Part shown: positions 11,764 to 22,631 of the stretch, in pieces
Layout of the letters: each line of letters begins with the position of its first letter
Position numbering within the stretch: the stretch's first letter is position 1
NCBI GenBank assembly: GCA_029532625.1
Contig: JARFXM010000009.1
Span: 558,001 to 622,000 of the forward strand
DNA length: 64,000 nucleotides
Reading direction: 5' to 3'
From: Lomentospora prolificans
Lineage: Eukaryota; Ascomycota; Sordariomycetes; Microascales; Microascaceae
The notes under the pieces: generated by a model
Database searches by the model: none
Told to the model about the DNA's origin: nothing
The model's input: only the letters and a program-made list of their open reading frames with translations
Program-made: the position numbers and the translations under genes

Positions 11764-11791
11764 TTTTTTTTGGGGGGGGGGCGGGGGGGAG
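11764..11791. repeat. Poly-T/poly-G simple sequence
   Basis: Ten T followed by ten G, one C and seven G on the + strand. The G-run could form parallel G-quadruplex structures but may equally be a slippage product. Confidence 0.75.
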
Positions 11792-12260
11792 AGGTCTGCG
11801 GCTGGCCCCAACACCCACTACACCTGTGGGCAGTCGACATTCCTTGGCATAAAGTTGCAGGCACAACCACGACATTGAATGTGGGTCTCCGGGTCCCCGC
11901 TCATCGCCATAAAGGCGCTAGAAGCCACCTTATTCAACACGACTAAGACCATGGGTCCGAGATGCGATTGGAGCTCCTCCATTTCTCCATGTGCGTCTCT
12001 ATCTATTCACATAAGATCGCAGCCCCTTTTTTTGCGTATTCATCATGCTTTCTGCCCCTCACAAGGCCGATGTTCTTTGACATCTAAAGTATAGAACTTG
12101 TTTCGTAGGCTCACCAGAACCGCGGAGCAACGCCGCCCGTCGACCGGATGCGGAAATGGAAAGTTCTATACAGGTTCTTGTCGACCCAGGTTTCTATCGC
12201 TCCGTCGATGAGGATCGCCATGGATTGACTGCTTTTCCCACCAAGTCATTGTAGGGTTTC

Positions 12261-12305
12261 TGCCGCTGAAGTGCCGCTGAAGTGCCGCTGTAGTACCGCT
12301 GTAAA
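12261..12305. repeat. Four tandem copies of an 11-bp unit
   Basis: The unit CCGCTGAAGTG occurs twice exactly, then as CCGCTGTAGTA and CCGCTGTAAAA. The array lies about 600 bp upstream of the GH5 start codon and about 600 bp from RSM19. Confidence 0.8.
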
Positions 12306-12807
12306 ACGAGGGCTTTTGTGTGCCGGATTGGCGAAAGTGGAGAGCGTATGCCCGGAGTCCAAAGAGCGACCTAAGGGTGACCTTTGCCGGTCGAAAAATT
12401 CATTGAGGCGTGGCACCGTATAACTGCGTCGAGGTAAGTACCCATAAGTTGTTGCAATATCGGAGTTGGGCATGCCACTACTCGAATCCCCCATAGCCGA
12501 TATCCCTGTAAGACCCGTCATTGGTTTTCTCCGGAACATATGCAGCTTTCCTGCGGAGGCAGTGTTGACATCCAAAAAGCTCTTAGAGGCTGTTGTTCCC
12601 TCGGACCATCCTATGTGCGAGAAGGTAGGTCTGCCCCTCTCACTTTCTTTTGGGGCCCGAGACCCAGGGACCTGACGTTTTCCTCGGTCCGTCTTCAGAT
12701 TAATTCCTCCTGTTGAGCCCATACTAGGGCGGAGCTAAGACGTCCGAGCCTTGAACTTTTTTTGGCAAGGAGGCGAGCGGTGTCTGTAAGGCTGAAGGAG
12801 AAGTGTG

Positions 12808-12814
12808 TATATAT
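12808..12814 (+). promoter_or_regulatory. Putative TATA box of the GH5 gene
   Basis: TATATAT 93 bp upstream of the GH5 start codon, a suitable distance for a strongly regulated fungal gene with a short leader. This is position and consensus only; no transcript evidence is available. Confidence 0.4.
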
Positions 12815-12906
12815 GTTGAGCTTGGCCCCAGTAGATCTCTCGATATGTTATAGATGAGATTAACAAGCAAACCGTCTCCTTCTCTGACTTTCCTATCCTC
12901 AATAAA

Positions 12907-14264
12907 ATGAAGCTCCTCAATTTGTGTACCGGCCTGGCTGCAGTTGGTGCCGTTAACGCCGCCCCGGCGCAGGATTCGCCCCTCAACAAGCGAGCTGGTT
13001 TTCAATTTACCGGTGTTAATGTCGCTGGTGGAGAGTTTGGCAACATGAACTTGCCCGGCCAGCTTAACAAGGATTTTGTCTGGCCCGACAAGGCTGCTTT
13101 GGATACTCTCCAGAGAGATGGCATCAACACTTTCCGTGTGGCCTTTATGATGTAGGTGTGAGGCGAAAATCCCGGTCGCAGGAGGAATTCTAACGGTCTG
13201 TAGGGAGCGCGTTGTTCCGGACAAGCTTACCGGAACCGTCAACGAGACGTACTTTTCGGGACTGGAAGATGTAAGTCCAGTTGCCTTACTCTTAGTTTGC
13301 TAGCAATAACTGACACGGAGGTCTAGGCCATAAACTACATTACCGGAAAGTGAGTAAAAAGAAAGCTCCTATCGCATCTCAGGAGACTTAATTAACACTT
13401 TGCAGGGGCGCCTACGCCGTTCTCGACCCCCACAACTTCGGACGCTACTACGGCGATATCATCACGAACGTCTCCGACTTCCAGGCCTGGTGGAAGACCG
13501 TGGCGGCACGCTTCAAGGACAACAAGAAGGTCATCTTCGACACCAACAATGAATACCATGACATGGATAACAAGCTTGTCGCGGATCTCAACCAGGCCGC
13601 GGTCAACGGTATCCGAGATGCGGGGGCTACCGACCAGTTCATCTTCCTCGAGGCTAACTCGTGGAGCGGTGCTTGGCATTTTGTTAGTTGGTTGACAGCC
13701 ATTTTCGATTGGCTATACGCTAACAGGGTAGCAGGTCGACTCAGGATCGGCTGAGGCCATGAAGGACATTTCTGACCCCTCTGACGACACAGGTTCCAAG
13801 CTCTTCTACGAGCTCCACCAGTACCTTGGTTAGAATAATCCAATCCCACTTGGAGCTATACAGATTGTACTAATACCACGCCTCTAGATGCCGACGGCTC
13901 GGGGACCGCAGAGACTTGCGTCAGCGGTACCATCGGCGCCGAACGTCTCAACCTCGCTACCCCCTGGTTCAAGGCCAATGGCAAGAAGGCTGTCCTTGGC
14001 GAGATTGCTGGCGCGAGCAACCCCACATGTATCGAGGCTCTCAAGAACGGTCTTCAGCACCTTTCTGACAACAGCGATGTCTGGGCTGGATTCCTCCTCT
14101 GGAGCGCCGGTCCCTGGTGGGCTGATTGTAAGTGAATATCGAGATATCGTTTGATGTAGGTGCATTCACTGACAATACACATAGACATGTTCTCGATGGA
14201 GCCTCCTAGCGGTGCAATGTACACGGGTGTTTTCCCCAGCATCAAGGACTTCTTCGGTGCTTAA
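12907..14264 (+). CDS. Secreted GH5 endo-beta-1,4-glucanase
   Basis: Seven exons: 12907-13151, 13204-13270, 13327-13349, 13406-13682, 13735-13828, 13888-14127 and 14185-14264; 341 residues. Residues 1-18 are a signal peptide ending VNA, with a likely short propeptide ending in Lys-Arg (residues 28-29). The catalytic domain starts FTGVNVAGGEFG; typical GH5 blocks are INTFRVAFMMERVVP, VLDPHNFGRYYG, IFDTNNEYH (acid/base Glu161), FLEANSWSGAWHF, ELHQYLDADGSGT and KKAVLGEIAGA (nucleophile Glu274). No cellulose-binding module or Ser/Thr linker is present, so this is a single-domain enzyme that cuts internal bonds in cellulose outside the cell. Exon 3 is only 23 nt. Every splice phase is consistent. 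It is a typical carbon-regulated gene, but no specific activator site is asserted. Confidence 0.95.
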
Positions 14265-14717
14265 GATCAAAACGGTGGCTTGCGAACAAGAGAATAGGTC
14301 AGCGCAGATTGGAAGGAGGCTAGGATGCGGTCGCCTTGCTCACATGAGTGTGAATTCTGAATTCCTGTATATATTGATAGTTGTCTCTATACGAGATACG
14401 TGATATATCACCGTTCGATTCCAACGTCTTTGGGTGGTATGCCCACTTAGTGTCCACTAACCCTCGGTTTGTGTAAGCTGCGAATCTCGTCTCCGGTAGT
14501 TTCTCAAACTGAAGGAAGAAAACGTTGTGGATATATATGCCATATACTTAGGCATTTCAAACACCACTTGACACTAGAGGCTCTGCCAGCACTAATAAAA
14601 TACCGGTATTCAAACAATTAATGTGCACGATGACGCCAGAAGTGGAGGGGTAGCGCTAAACTCGAAGCCAAGCCTGATAGCTATATAGAGGCGGAAATGG
14701 GCTTCGATGTAACAACG
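14265..14717. other. Intergenic between GH5 gene and first tRNA-Asp
   Basis: Probably the 3' UTR of the cellulase gene followed by unique sequence. No gene was recognised. Confidence 0.6.
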
Positions 14718-14807
14718 TCTTCCTTGGTCTAGTGGTCAGGATACCTGCTTGTCAAATCTCAAGGATTTAGCCCGCAGGTGGCCGGGGTTCGATTCCCCGA
14801 GGGAGAG
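14718..14807 (+). tRNA. tRNA-Asp (GTC) with an 18-nt intron
   Basis: All arms fold by eye. The acceptor stem TCTTCCT pairs with AGGGAGA (one G-U), the D arm contains TAGTGGTCAG, the anticodon stem CCTGC pairs with GCAGG around loop TTGTCA/C, and the T arm is CGGGG-TTCGATT-CCCCG. The discriminator base is G. Anticodon GTC reads Asp codons. An intron occupies 14755-14772, in the canonical place between positions 37 and 38. Mature length is 72 nt before CCA addition. The gene is followed by a T6 run, the RNA polymerase III stop. Confidence 0.93.
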
Positions 14808-14813
14808 TTTTTT
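14808..14813 (+). terminator. RNA polymerase III terminator of tRNA-Asp
   Basis: Six T immediately after the discriminator base of the first tRNA-Asp. Confidence 0.8.
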
Positions 14814-14971
14814 GTCGCCCACGACGGCGTCCTTTTTAGCTTCTTTCTTCTGCGTCTTTTTTTTTTTTACCCATTTTGGTCGTATAACTTTTTTCTTTTG
14901 CCCCAGCCTTCCCCGCCTGTAGTATCGATTTTTAAATTATCCAGTCCTTGTCCCAATATCATCAAGCGCCA

Positions 14972-15053
14972 TCTTCCTTGGTCTAGTGGTCAGGATACCT
15001 GCTTGTCATAGAACAATGCGCAGGTGGCCGGGGTTCGATTCCCCGAGGGAGAG
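14972..15053 (+). tRNA. tRNA-Asp (GTC) with a 10-nt intron
   Basis: The mature sequence is the same as the tRNA-Asp 250 bp upstream (acceptor, D, anticodon and T arms match), giving 72 nt. The intron differs completely: 10 nt at 15009-15018 between positions 37 and 38, against 18 nt in the other copy. Anticodon GTC. A T4 run follows at 15056-15059. The surrounding DNA is not repeated, so only the tRNA part is kept alike. Confidence 0.93.
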
Positions 15054-15055
15054 TC

Positions 15056-15059
15056 TTTT
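15056..15059 (+). terminator. RNA polymerase III terminator of second tRNA-Asp
   Basis: TTTT two bases after the tRNA end; shorter than in the first copy but a minimal fungal Pol III stop. A longer backup T-run is not obvious nearby. Confidence 0.6.
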
Positions 15060-15510
15060 AGTCGATATTCGTTTACTGTCAACGGAATATTGTCAACATC
15101 AATGGTTCTTTTGACTGGCTATTATTTTTGCAATTTGGAAATCCCCTCGCTACCTAGGCCATTATTGTTCTTTGGCGTCGGGGGTGTAGCACAGCGAGGC
15201 GAATGGTTGGAATGAACACCATTGTCTCAAATGCGGACAAGTCTTCGGCTTCAGAAGGCCGTGGAAAAGAGTATAAAGCGCTTACACAATAGAATCCTTT
15301 GGATCGCGTTGGTACATCGTCGCTTCGTTCCGCACACTGAAGAAATACACAAAAATGGGGTGTCTCGTTATCTAGACAAAGTGGCTTTATTCGGGCTCGA
15401 GACCTTGTGTATAAGATTGATGGCTCGTAGGCTTACCTCCCCGAGACCCAACCACAACCCAAAGACGTCCATCTCATTCTGTCTCGGTTAGAAAGACCAC
15501 AAGAAACAAC
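15060..15510. other. Intergenic between tRNA-Asp and unknown gene
   Basis: Promoter and leader of the 289-residue gene. Small frames present here lack any family pattern. Confidence 0.55.
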
Positions 15511-16380
15511 ATGGACAACCCGCTTCGCCTAGCCCTGCATCACCTGTCTCAATCACGGCAAGGCGGGGAGGAAGATGCCGTCAAGGCTGAGATCGCTTCC
15601 ATCATCGAATCCCCGAGAGATGAGATTGGGATTCGCATGTTTCTCGCGACCAGCCGTCTCATAGCAATTCTCGGGCGTGCCGACACCGCCCGCCTAATCG
15701 CCTACATGACGCCCTTCCACAGGAAGGAGATTGTCCCGTTCCACCGGGTTGGTATGCGGTGGAGTGTCCACTTTAATCAGCACATGTACGTTGACTGGAT
15801 GAGCCACAGGCGCGGCCACACCGGCTGGTTCCTTCAGCCCCAATCACAGAGCAGGTCGTCCCTCTACAATTTCGCCTGCTTCGAGCTGTGCTGGCGCATA
15901 GAGACGCTGTTGTGGGAATCTAGGCGAATGTGCCTACGGGGCCTGCAAGCAGCGAAGCGCGACGAAGTCTACTGGGATGTGCTGCTGATTTTAGAGCTTA
16001 ACTGGCTCACGAACCATCGCCACGCCGCCCAAGAACTATGTATCCCTACATCGGCTCGAGGACTCCAGGCTGGTCTCGAGCGGGTGTTGAGGGAGGACTG
16101 GGCGCAGGGATGCCTACCCTCCAAAAATATGGTGGCCCGCCTTCGCGCGGAGCTTCCCGCCAAACGGGTCGTACACACGAGCTTTTCCCGATTGCCGGCG
16201 CCTTGCGCCCCTGGATGCGAATGCGAATGGGCTAAGAGATCAAGTAACTTGCAGGCGTTTGAGCAGGACATTCCGATGAGAATGACGCCCGACACTGAGG
16301 ATCTTCTGTCGGATGATGTGGTTGTCCTTACGGCTGAAGTCCGAGCGACCGAAGATGACGGTGTATTTTTGGGGGATTAG
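15511..16380 (+). CDS. Unrecognised protein, 289 residues
   Basis: Single open frame with no intron, starting MDNPLRLALHHLSQ. I do not recognise the family. It is rich in Arg, Trp and Leu, with helical-looking stretches (ARLIAYMTPFHRKEIVPFHR, YWDVLLILELNWLTN), no signal peptide and no membrane segment. A short Cys-rich motif APCAPGCECEW lies near residue 235, and the C-terminus is acidic (TEDLLSDDVVV..ATEDDGVFLGD). The length and balanced composition make a real gene likely, but no homology could be checked. It sits between tRNA-Asp genes and a TetX-like monooxygenase, a location consistent with an accessory insertion. It may be lineage specific. Confidence 0.6.
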   Translation: MDNPLRLALHHLSQSRQGGEEDAVKAEIASIIESPRDEIGIRMFLATSRLIAILGRADTARLIAYMTPFHRKEIVPFHRVGMRWSVHFNQHMYVDWMSHRRGHTGWFLQPQSQSRSSLYNFACFELCWRIETLLWESRRMCLRGLQAAKRDEVYWDVLLILELNWLTNHRHAAQELCIPTSARGLQAGLERVLREDWAQGCLPSKNMVARLRAELPAKRVVHTSFSRLPAPCAPGCECEWAKRSSNLQAFEQDIPMRMTPDTEDLLSDDVVVLTAEVRATEDDGVFLGD

Positions 16381-16909
16381 CTGCGCACTGGTTGGGGCTG
16401 GCTTGTCGGTGGGGAATGATTCGTGGGCTGACGATGCATTTGACCACTCTCCCTCCTCAAAAAGGAAAAAGGAGAAAGGGACATGGTAAGATCTTCCACG
16501 TAGGGCTAGGCTCGAGATGGCGTAAAGCGTCGAAGCGAGGTGAGGAAGACGAGCTACGATTGGTTAGTCAACTTTGTTCTGCAGCCAGGCTGAAAAGAGT
16601 GTTGAGGTTCTCGCGCGCTATTGAATCTTGTCGCGCGGCTGCTGCTTGCGCTGGAGCTGAAGCTGGCCTGCATTAAAATCAAACCCGACGGAGTCGGCCA
16701 TAAGACTCGTTCGTAAGCCGGGCTCGGGAAAAGTGTGCCAAATAGCACGGAGTTGTCGCACCCAACGAACCAAACAATTAACCAGGGTGCTCTTGCAGTA
16801 TATATAATTCGTAATGTGTTCAGGTGAGCGCGCATTCAACAGGACTTTTGAGCCGTATACTCCGAAACATCCAAAGATAAGGTCGATCCAATATCCCTGA
16901 CCCCACGTA
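16381..16909. other. Intergenic between unknown gene and FAD monooxygenase
   Basis: 529 bp holding the 3' end of one gene and the promoter of the next. Short reading frames on the minus strand are not supported. Confidence 0.55.
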
Positions 16910-18208
16910 ATGTCTTCGTTTACAGTCGCCATTATCGGCGCCGGACCAGTCGGTGAGTTTTGTCTACAAAAGAGACTTGGGAGCGAAGAGGAGCTTTACT
17001 GACACGCAAATGGAGGCTGCACGCTCGCCCGGCTCTTGCACCAGGCCAACATCGATGTCACAGTGTTCGAGGGTGAAGCGACTTTCAACGCCCGAGACCA
17101 GGGAGGTACACTAGATCTCCACACCACGACTGGGCTCCTCGCCATGAAAGACGCTGGGATCTGGGAAAATTTTCAGAAGCACGCACGCTACGAGGGCCAA
17201 GCTCTCATCATCGCGGACAGACACGGTAAGGACTTCTTGAAGAGGTCACCTTCTGGAGCTGCTGATGCGCTTGAAGAAAGACCCGAGATCGACCGCGTTA
17301 AGCTACGCGAGATCCTTATTGAGTCTCTGCCCGAGGGTATGATCAAATGGGGCCACAGGCTCGCCAAGGTCGACGAGGATAAAACCCTTCACTTCACAGA
17401 TTCTACTACGGCTTCCGGATTCGACCTGGTTGTTGGTGTAGAGGGGGCCTGGAGTAAGGTGAGGAACCTTCTCAACCCCGATCTTAAGCCAGTCTTTGCC
17501 GAAGTTGGACATTTCAGTTTCAAGACGTCCAACATGAAGGAGGCCGTTCCCGAAGCCTACAAATTTGTGAACCACGGAAGCGTGTTTGCCTTTGCCGATG
17601 GACTGCGAGTTTCCATGCAAGAGCTAGGTGATGGCAGTTTGTCAATGAGCGTAGCCTTCGCTTTGGACTCTGACAATTGGATCGATCCGGCGTGGACCCT
17701 GGAAGACGTGAAAGAAAAGGCTTTGGAGAAGCTCGACGACTGGGCGCCCGTTTTCAAGGAGGGCATCAAGACTGCCGAGTCCTTCATGGCGCGGTCGCTC
17801 TACCAGCTGCCCGTAGGAGCGACGTGGGAGCATAAGAAGGGCGTAACTCTGGCTGGCGACGCGGCGCATCTGATGACGCCATTTGCGGGTGAAGGCGTTA
17901 ACATTGGCATGAAAGACGCGCTCGTGTTGGCCAAGGAAATCATTGCTGCGGTGAAGGAGGGCGGTGACGCGGATGTCCTAGATAAACACCTCAAGGCTTA
18001 CGAAAAGGAGATGTTTGCAAGGGCCAAGGTCATCCAGAAGCTCACGGATGACCTGAGGAAGGACTATTTGTTTAGCAAAGGGGTGCCTGGGTCCATCATG
18101 GCTCGTGCCATGTCGAGGCACGTAAAGTTACACACGCCCTGGGTGCTTCATCCTGTTGCGACGGCGGTGGTGTATGGGTATTTTTTCTTCCGCAATTTTG
18201 GATCTTAG
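16910..18208 (+). CDS. TetX-like FAD-dependent monooxygenase
   Basis: Two exons, 16910-16952 and 17016-18208, with a 63-nt GTGAGT..GAG intron inside the FAD-binding motif; 411 residues. The join restores VAIIGAGPVGCTLARLL with the GxGxxG at residues 10-15. GGTLDLHTTTGLLAM is typical of the TetX/aromatic hydroxylase group, and GDAAHLMTPFAGEGVNIGMKDA (from residue 295) is the second FAD motif. The usual Asp-Gly motif reads GVEGAWSKVR (Glu157), a substitution. The C-terminus has a hydrophobic stretch (VLHPVATAVVYGYFFF) that could anchor it to a membrane. Family members use NADPH and oxygen to hydroxylate aromatic or polyketide compounds; substrate unknown. No biosynthetic core gene lies beside it. 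Acceptor GGAG is weak, but gives the conserved sequence. Confidence 0.9.
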
Positions 18209-19498
18209 CGACTTCTGGCCTGTTCATGGTACGTTTTTTATTGTTTGGAAATGATACTCCTCTTAGTTTAGTTCACGGTAAATTTCTCTGAGATGGACCT
18301 AATTATGAAATTGGGTTTGGGGTTCTTCTGATTAGATGGACCAATTGATCTCTTTCAAGACCTTCATGTGTGATGAAAGGGTGATTCATGGGAAGAAAGT
18401 TGGGTTAATATTAATAGCTGAGTTAAGCTCAATAATGGACGGGGATAATGAAATCGAAGCGTCAAATCAATTCCAATTTCTCAAACCCTTGATGAGGGCT
18501 CGGTGCCCGTGATCGAGATTGGAACAACCGAAGAACGAGTTGATGCAGTCGGAATGTGAAGATTGATGATTTGTGAAACAGAAGGCGCCACAGATCCTTC
18601 CAAGGTTCTGTGGAAAGATGGGATCACGTGCAAATAGCACTGGCCGAACGCACTGTTCAGTGGCTGTTCAGTGGGTGTTGCGGTCTTCCAGTTCCAGTGG
18701 AGTGTTCCAGAGAGTTCAGGAGCCAGCATTTGAAGTACTGAACATTCGGGTATACTTGAGACTACGTTGGTACATGGGCGGGATTGTTTCTGGCGGCAAT
18801 GGAGCCTCCAAAACACTGTTTCTGTGTTTCCTGACCCTGCATCGTGCATTTGCAGCATAGCAAACGTAACAAAATGAGTGCAGAGCGTCGCCATTAGAAG
18901 CGTTGCATGTCACTCGCCTCGTCTCTATCAGTCCGTGCTTCTCAGTATTAGCTTCGTGTTGTTTCTCTTCCTTCTGCCAGCGACCGCCGAGGACACCCAA
19001 ACCCAAAGCGGAAGTACTATTGGCCTGGCTGTCAGCACCCCCTTGTCACTCCATCCTTACTTGGAGATCCTCCGCCATTCAGCCGGTCCATTCATCACCA
19101 CTGGGTCCGCTCCTTGCTTGTGCCACCGCCGCTACTGCTGAGGGCACCTTGTACCGTTCTGGGCTGTGACAGTGACCTTTTTTTCCCTACGTCCAACGTC
19201 GCAACACCAATATCCCTCTCTCCCTTCCAGCCGCAAGGGCTTCTTTTCTCCGTTACTCTTCATCGCCATCCTGGTAGACTGCCTCGTCCAGCGATGATCA
19301 CGTTCTAATAATTTCCATTTCTGTTTTTGCTGGCTCCATCTCCGCGTTGCTGTCGTCGACTTCGATTCGCTCCCGACACGACTCTAATCAATAATCCCTT
19401 TAGGCACTGGCCCACGCTCTCGACGGCGCCACTGTCACATCTCCGAACCGGGCGAAACTTCGCACGCCCTTTAATCACGATCACTCTCCGCACACATT
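18209..19498. other. Intergenic upstream of BUD6
   Basis: Contains the monooxygenase 3' UTR and a long BUD6 promoter/leader that turns C/T-rich from about 19,000. A frame near 18,880 with a hydrophobic stretch lacks an ATG in frame and is not called. Confidence 0.55.
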
Positions 19499-22400
19499 AT
19501 GCAAGCCTCCGGCCCTCCAAGACTGATGCAGCGACGCTCTCCCGGGGCCGAGCCTGGTCCCCCGCCGAATATACCAGTACGGTCGATTTCACCCGCGCCT
19601 AATACCATCCAACCCCGTGGCTCTGGGGCATCGTCAAGATCAAGCCAAGGGGGCCCCGGGGCGAGGAGACCAAACGTGAGAGCCCCCCCGGACTAAGAGT
19701 CGCTATTCTGAAGGACCGCTTTTCCATCACATACCTGGATGCTCTCTAGAGTCGTTTCCCCATCATGTCAACCTCGTATCGGCCTGAGGTGATGGCATCA
19801 GCGCCCCACATGTGCCTTACATATCATCTTTTAGTTTTGTTCGCATATGGTGTCTAACATAAAGCTTTGGTAATCTAGCAACCCCCCAATAGCTCCGTAC
19901 CGTTATCGCAGATCGAAAAGAGCGTCACGCACCTGCTTGTCGCTACGAAACAGCTGCTCGAAACCTTGACGCAATGGTCCCGAGGCCAGGCCACCGACGG
20001 CCAAGTGTCCGACGTCTATGTCCGCCTCGGCTATGAGTTCAACATGGCTTGCCGTGCCTTCACCGCTATTAATGTTGATACCTCAGATCTAGGAAACGTC
20101 CCTGAACTACTAAGGCATATCCTCGAGGCAACGCTGAGTCAGGAAGCGAACTCCGAGAGCTTGGAGAAGTACTTGCCTAGGATACGCGACATTATAATAA
20201 ACTTACTCCATGGCCTCAAGCGGAAGCAGCAGAAGCTGCGGCAGAAGACGGCGAGGGATAGGGAAAGCGGTAGCACAGGTAGCGCTGGTTCTTTGCCTGA
20301 GCGGACCACGAGCACGAATACTATATCGAGTGTAGGTAGCGGTCTCACGACGATGCTGGATGATGGCATCAAAAATGACTACCGCGACTCGCAGAATGCC
20401 CCGGCCAAGAACCGCTTTCCCCCGCAACGGGACGACACGCGTAGCTCAACTAACTCGGGAATGTCATCCATTTCGAGCAATACCATGCAGAGCATGCCCG
20501 TTCAGCCGCCTTATCCCGAAAACGGCGGTATCCCCACGAGCGCGGCTGCACCTGGGGAGTTTAGTATAGACAACTTCCCGCCGCCGCCGCCAACTCCGCC
20601 ATCCCCACCGCCGAAACAATCCTCGGGCCAGCGGGCCCTCGCTGCCCTTCAGAAGGGCGGAGAGCTGGAAAGGAGGGCGTCCCGACGATATTCTCAGTTC
20701 CAATTGGCTAGGCACCTTGGTGCTCCGGCCGTCCCTTTACTGCCGACAGGTAACCTGCCGATCCCGAACCGCGAGAGGGGAGAGCTCAAGGAGTCGCTTA
20801 GGGCTGTGCAGGTCCGTGAGACCCCTCCCCGGCACAAGCGCGACATGTCAAGCCAATCCAGGATAACGAACGCGGATTCATCGCCTATGCGCCCACCGAA
20901 TCCCGGTTCCGAAGATGTCACCCCGCCTGCTGAACTTCCGGCGCCTGTGGTCGATCAGGCGACTTCGCCGGAGGACTATAAGCCGAGCGCAACACTTCAA
21001 GGGCCGATGGTCGACTCTCTTCCCATGATGGTGGTGGACTCTGCTCAAGAGGAAAAACCGTTTGCTCCCAGCCTCGGCACGCAGGACAGCGCCCCGAGGC
21101 CCCAGACTCCTCCAGTCGCGGCCCAACCCGACAGCTTTTTTCAGGAGTCTCCGGTGTCGCCTACCAAGGAACTCACGCTATTCTTGCAGTACAAGTCAAA
21201 AGTTAAGAAGTACGTGCTTCCCGGTGGTATGAGCGAGCTGTCGATTGGTCGCCTACAGCTCGCATTTATCGAAAAGTTTTCTTGGAACACCCAGCAGAAC
21301 GGAGTGGATCTTCCGGATATCTACATCCAGGACCCCGTATCTGGCGTCCGCCACGAACTTGAAGATCTCTCGGATATCAAGGACAGGACAGTTCTCGTTT
21401 TAAACATCGAGCCCCTCGATGAAGTTAAGAAGCATATTGATGATGGCCTTGGCTCGCTCCGGCAGCTTGTCCAAGAGGTCAAGCAAAACGTCGATGACCA
21501 AAACGTGGCGATTACCAGGGTATCTGACCGTCAGCAAGAGACGGCACAGGAGGTGGCTCGGCTGGCCTCCGCACCCGCAGTGGCCATGTCGCCGCCGGCA
21601 GATGGATCGCGCCCGAGGATGGCTGGCAAGAAACTCGATGGTTCCCATCTCAAAGAGCTGCAGAGCATCCGCCGCGACCTCGCTGTGGTGCGCCAAACCT
21701 TTTCCAACTTCCAGGCGGAAGTCCAGGGAGCCATGTCGACGATCCGGACCAAAGCGGCCAACGTCAAGGTCGCCGCCGCCAGTGCGTCAATCCCCGCAGC
21801 CGAGGGTGCGGAAGGCTACTCTTACGTGCAGAGTGGAAGAAAGGAGCTCAACGCCAATTCGGACCGAATCGTGGCCAAGGTCGACGACCTACAGGATCTC
21901 GTCGAAGACCTTCGCAAGGACGTCGTGCATCGGGGTGTTCGACCTCTACCTAGGCAGCTTGAAACGGTCAATAAGGATATTGTGATGTTATCGAAGGAAC
22001 TCAAGAAGATGGAAGACTACATGAACCGCGAGAAGCCCATCTGGACCAAGATTTGGGAGAAGGAGCTCGAGGATGTCTGCCAAGGTCGCGACGAGCTGCG
22101 CCTTATGGAGGACCTGATGGTCGACCTCCGCGACGACCTCGAGAAGGCTGCCGAGACGTTCTCGCTCGTGGAGCAGGCCACCAAGGAGCAGATGAAGGAC
22201 AATGGCACAAGCGCTAGCGCCGGCACTGCGCGCAACTTTTCTAGCAAACTTGACATGATCGGCAGTGCCGACCCATCGGTGGCCAAGGAGGGCGTGCTGG
22301 GCGAAGTGCGGGCGCTGAGGCCGAACCACGAGAACCGGCTCGAAGCCATAGAACGGGCTGAGAAGCTAAGACAGAAGGAGCTGGAGAGCAGGAAGGGCGG

Positions 22401-22608
22401 GGCGCTGCAGAAGGAGCTGAATCAGTTCGTGGAGGAGGGGAGGCTCAAGAAGTCGGGCGGGTTCGAGGAGGTGGAGAGGGCACGCAAAGCCAAGGACGAG
22501 AGGATTAGACGGGAAGTTTGGGAAAGACAGAATGGCATCGTACCGGAGAATCCGGTTGGCGAGGATGGCGGCGCTGCGGACGCGGAGGGGGCGGTTAATG
22601 GGATCTAA
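19499..22608 (+). CDS. BUD6: Actin-interacting polarity protein Bud6/Aip3
   Basis: Two exons, 19499-19675 and 19879-22608, joined by a 203-nt GTGAGA..CTAG intron in phase 0; 968 residues. Residues ~70-180 form a conserved helical N-terminal region (IEKSVTHLLVATKQLLETL, then YEFNMACRAFTAINVDTSDL and ESLEKYLPRIRDIIINLLHG). Residues ~180-480 are disordered and Pro/Ser-rich with a PPPPPTPPSPPPK tract. The AIP3 domain runs from about 487 (TKELTLFLQYKSKVKKYVLP) to about 910, and is largely coiled coil. Bud6 binds monomeric actin and stimulates formins at sites of polarised growth; in filamentous fungi it acts at hyphal tips and septa. The single long second exon and full-length domain indicate an intact gene. 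Confidence 0.94.
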
Positions 22609-22631
22609 ACTGGAGGGTGATGAATGGATGT

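Larger units (their letters stand above)
11661..12906. other. Intergenic, divergent promoters of RSM19 and the GH5 gene
   Basis: Contains a T10-G10-C-G7 simple-sequence run (11764-11791), an 11-bp tandem repeat (12261-12305) and a TATA-like box before the cellulase gene. A 158-codon minus-strand frame overlapping 12246-12722 has no recognisable family and contains the tandem repeat, so it is not called. Confidence 0.55.

Noticed and set aside
18878..19141. Possible small secreted protein with a hydrophobic stretch upstream of BUD6
   Set aside because: The frame has no ATG; the nearest ATG (18874) is in another frame and stops after a few codons.
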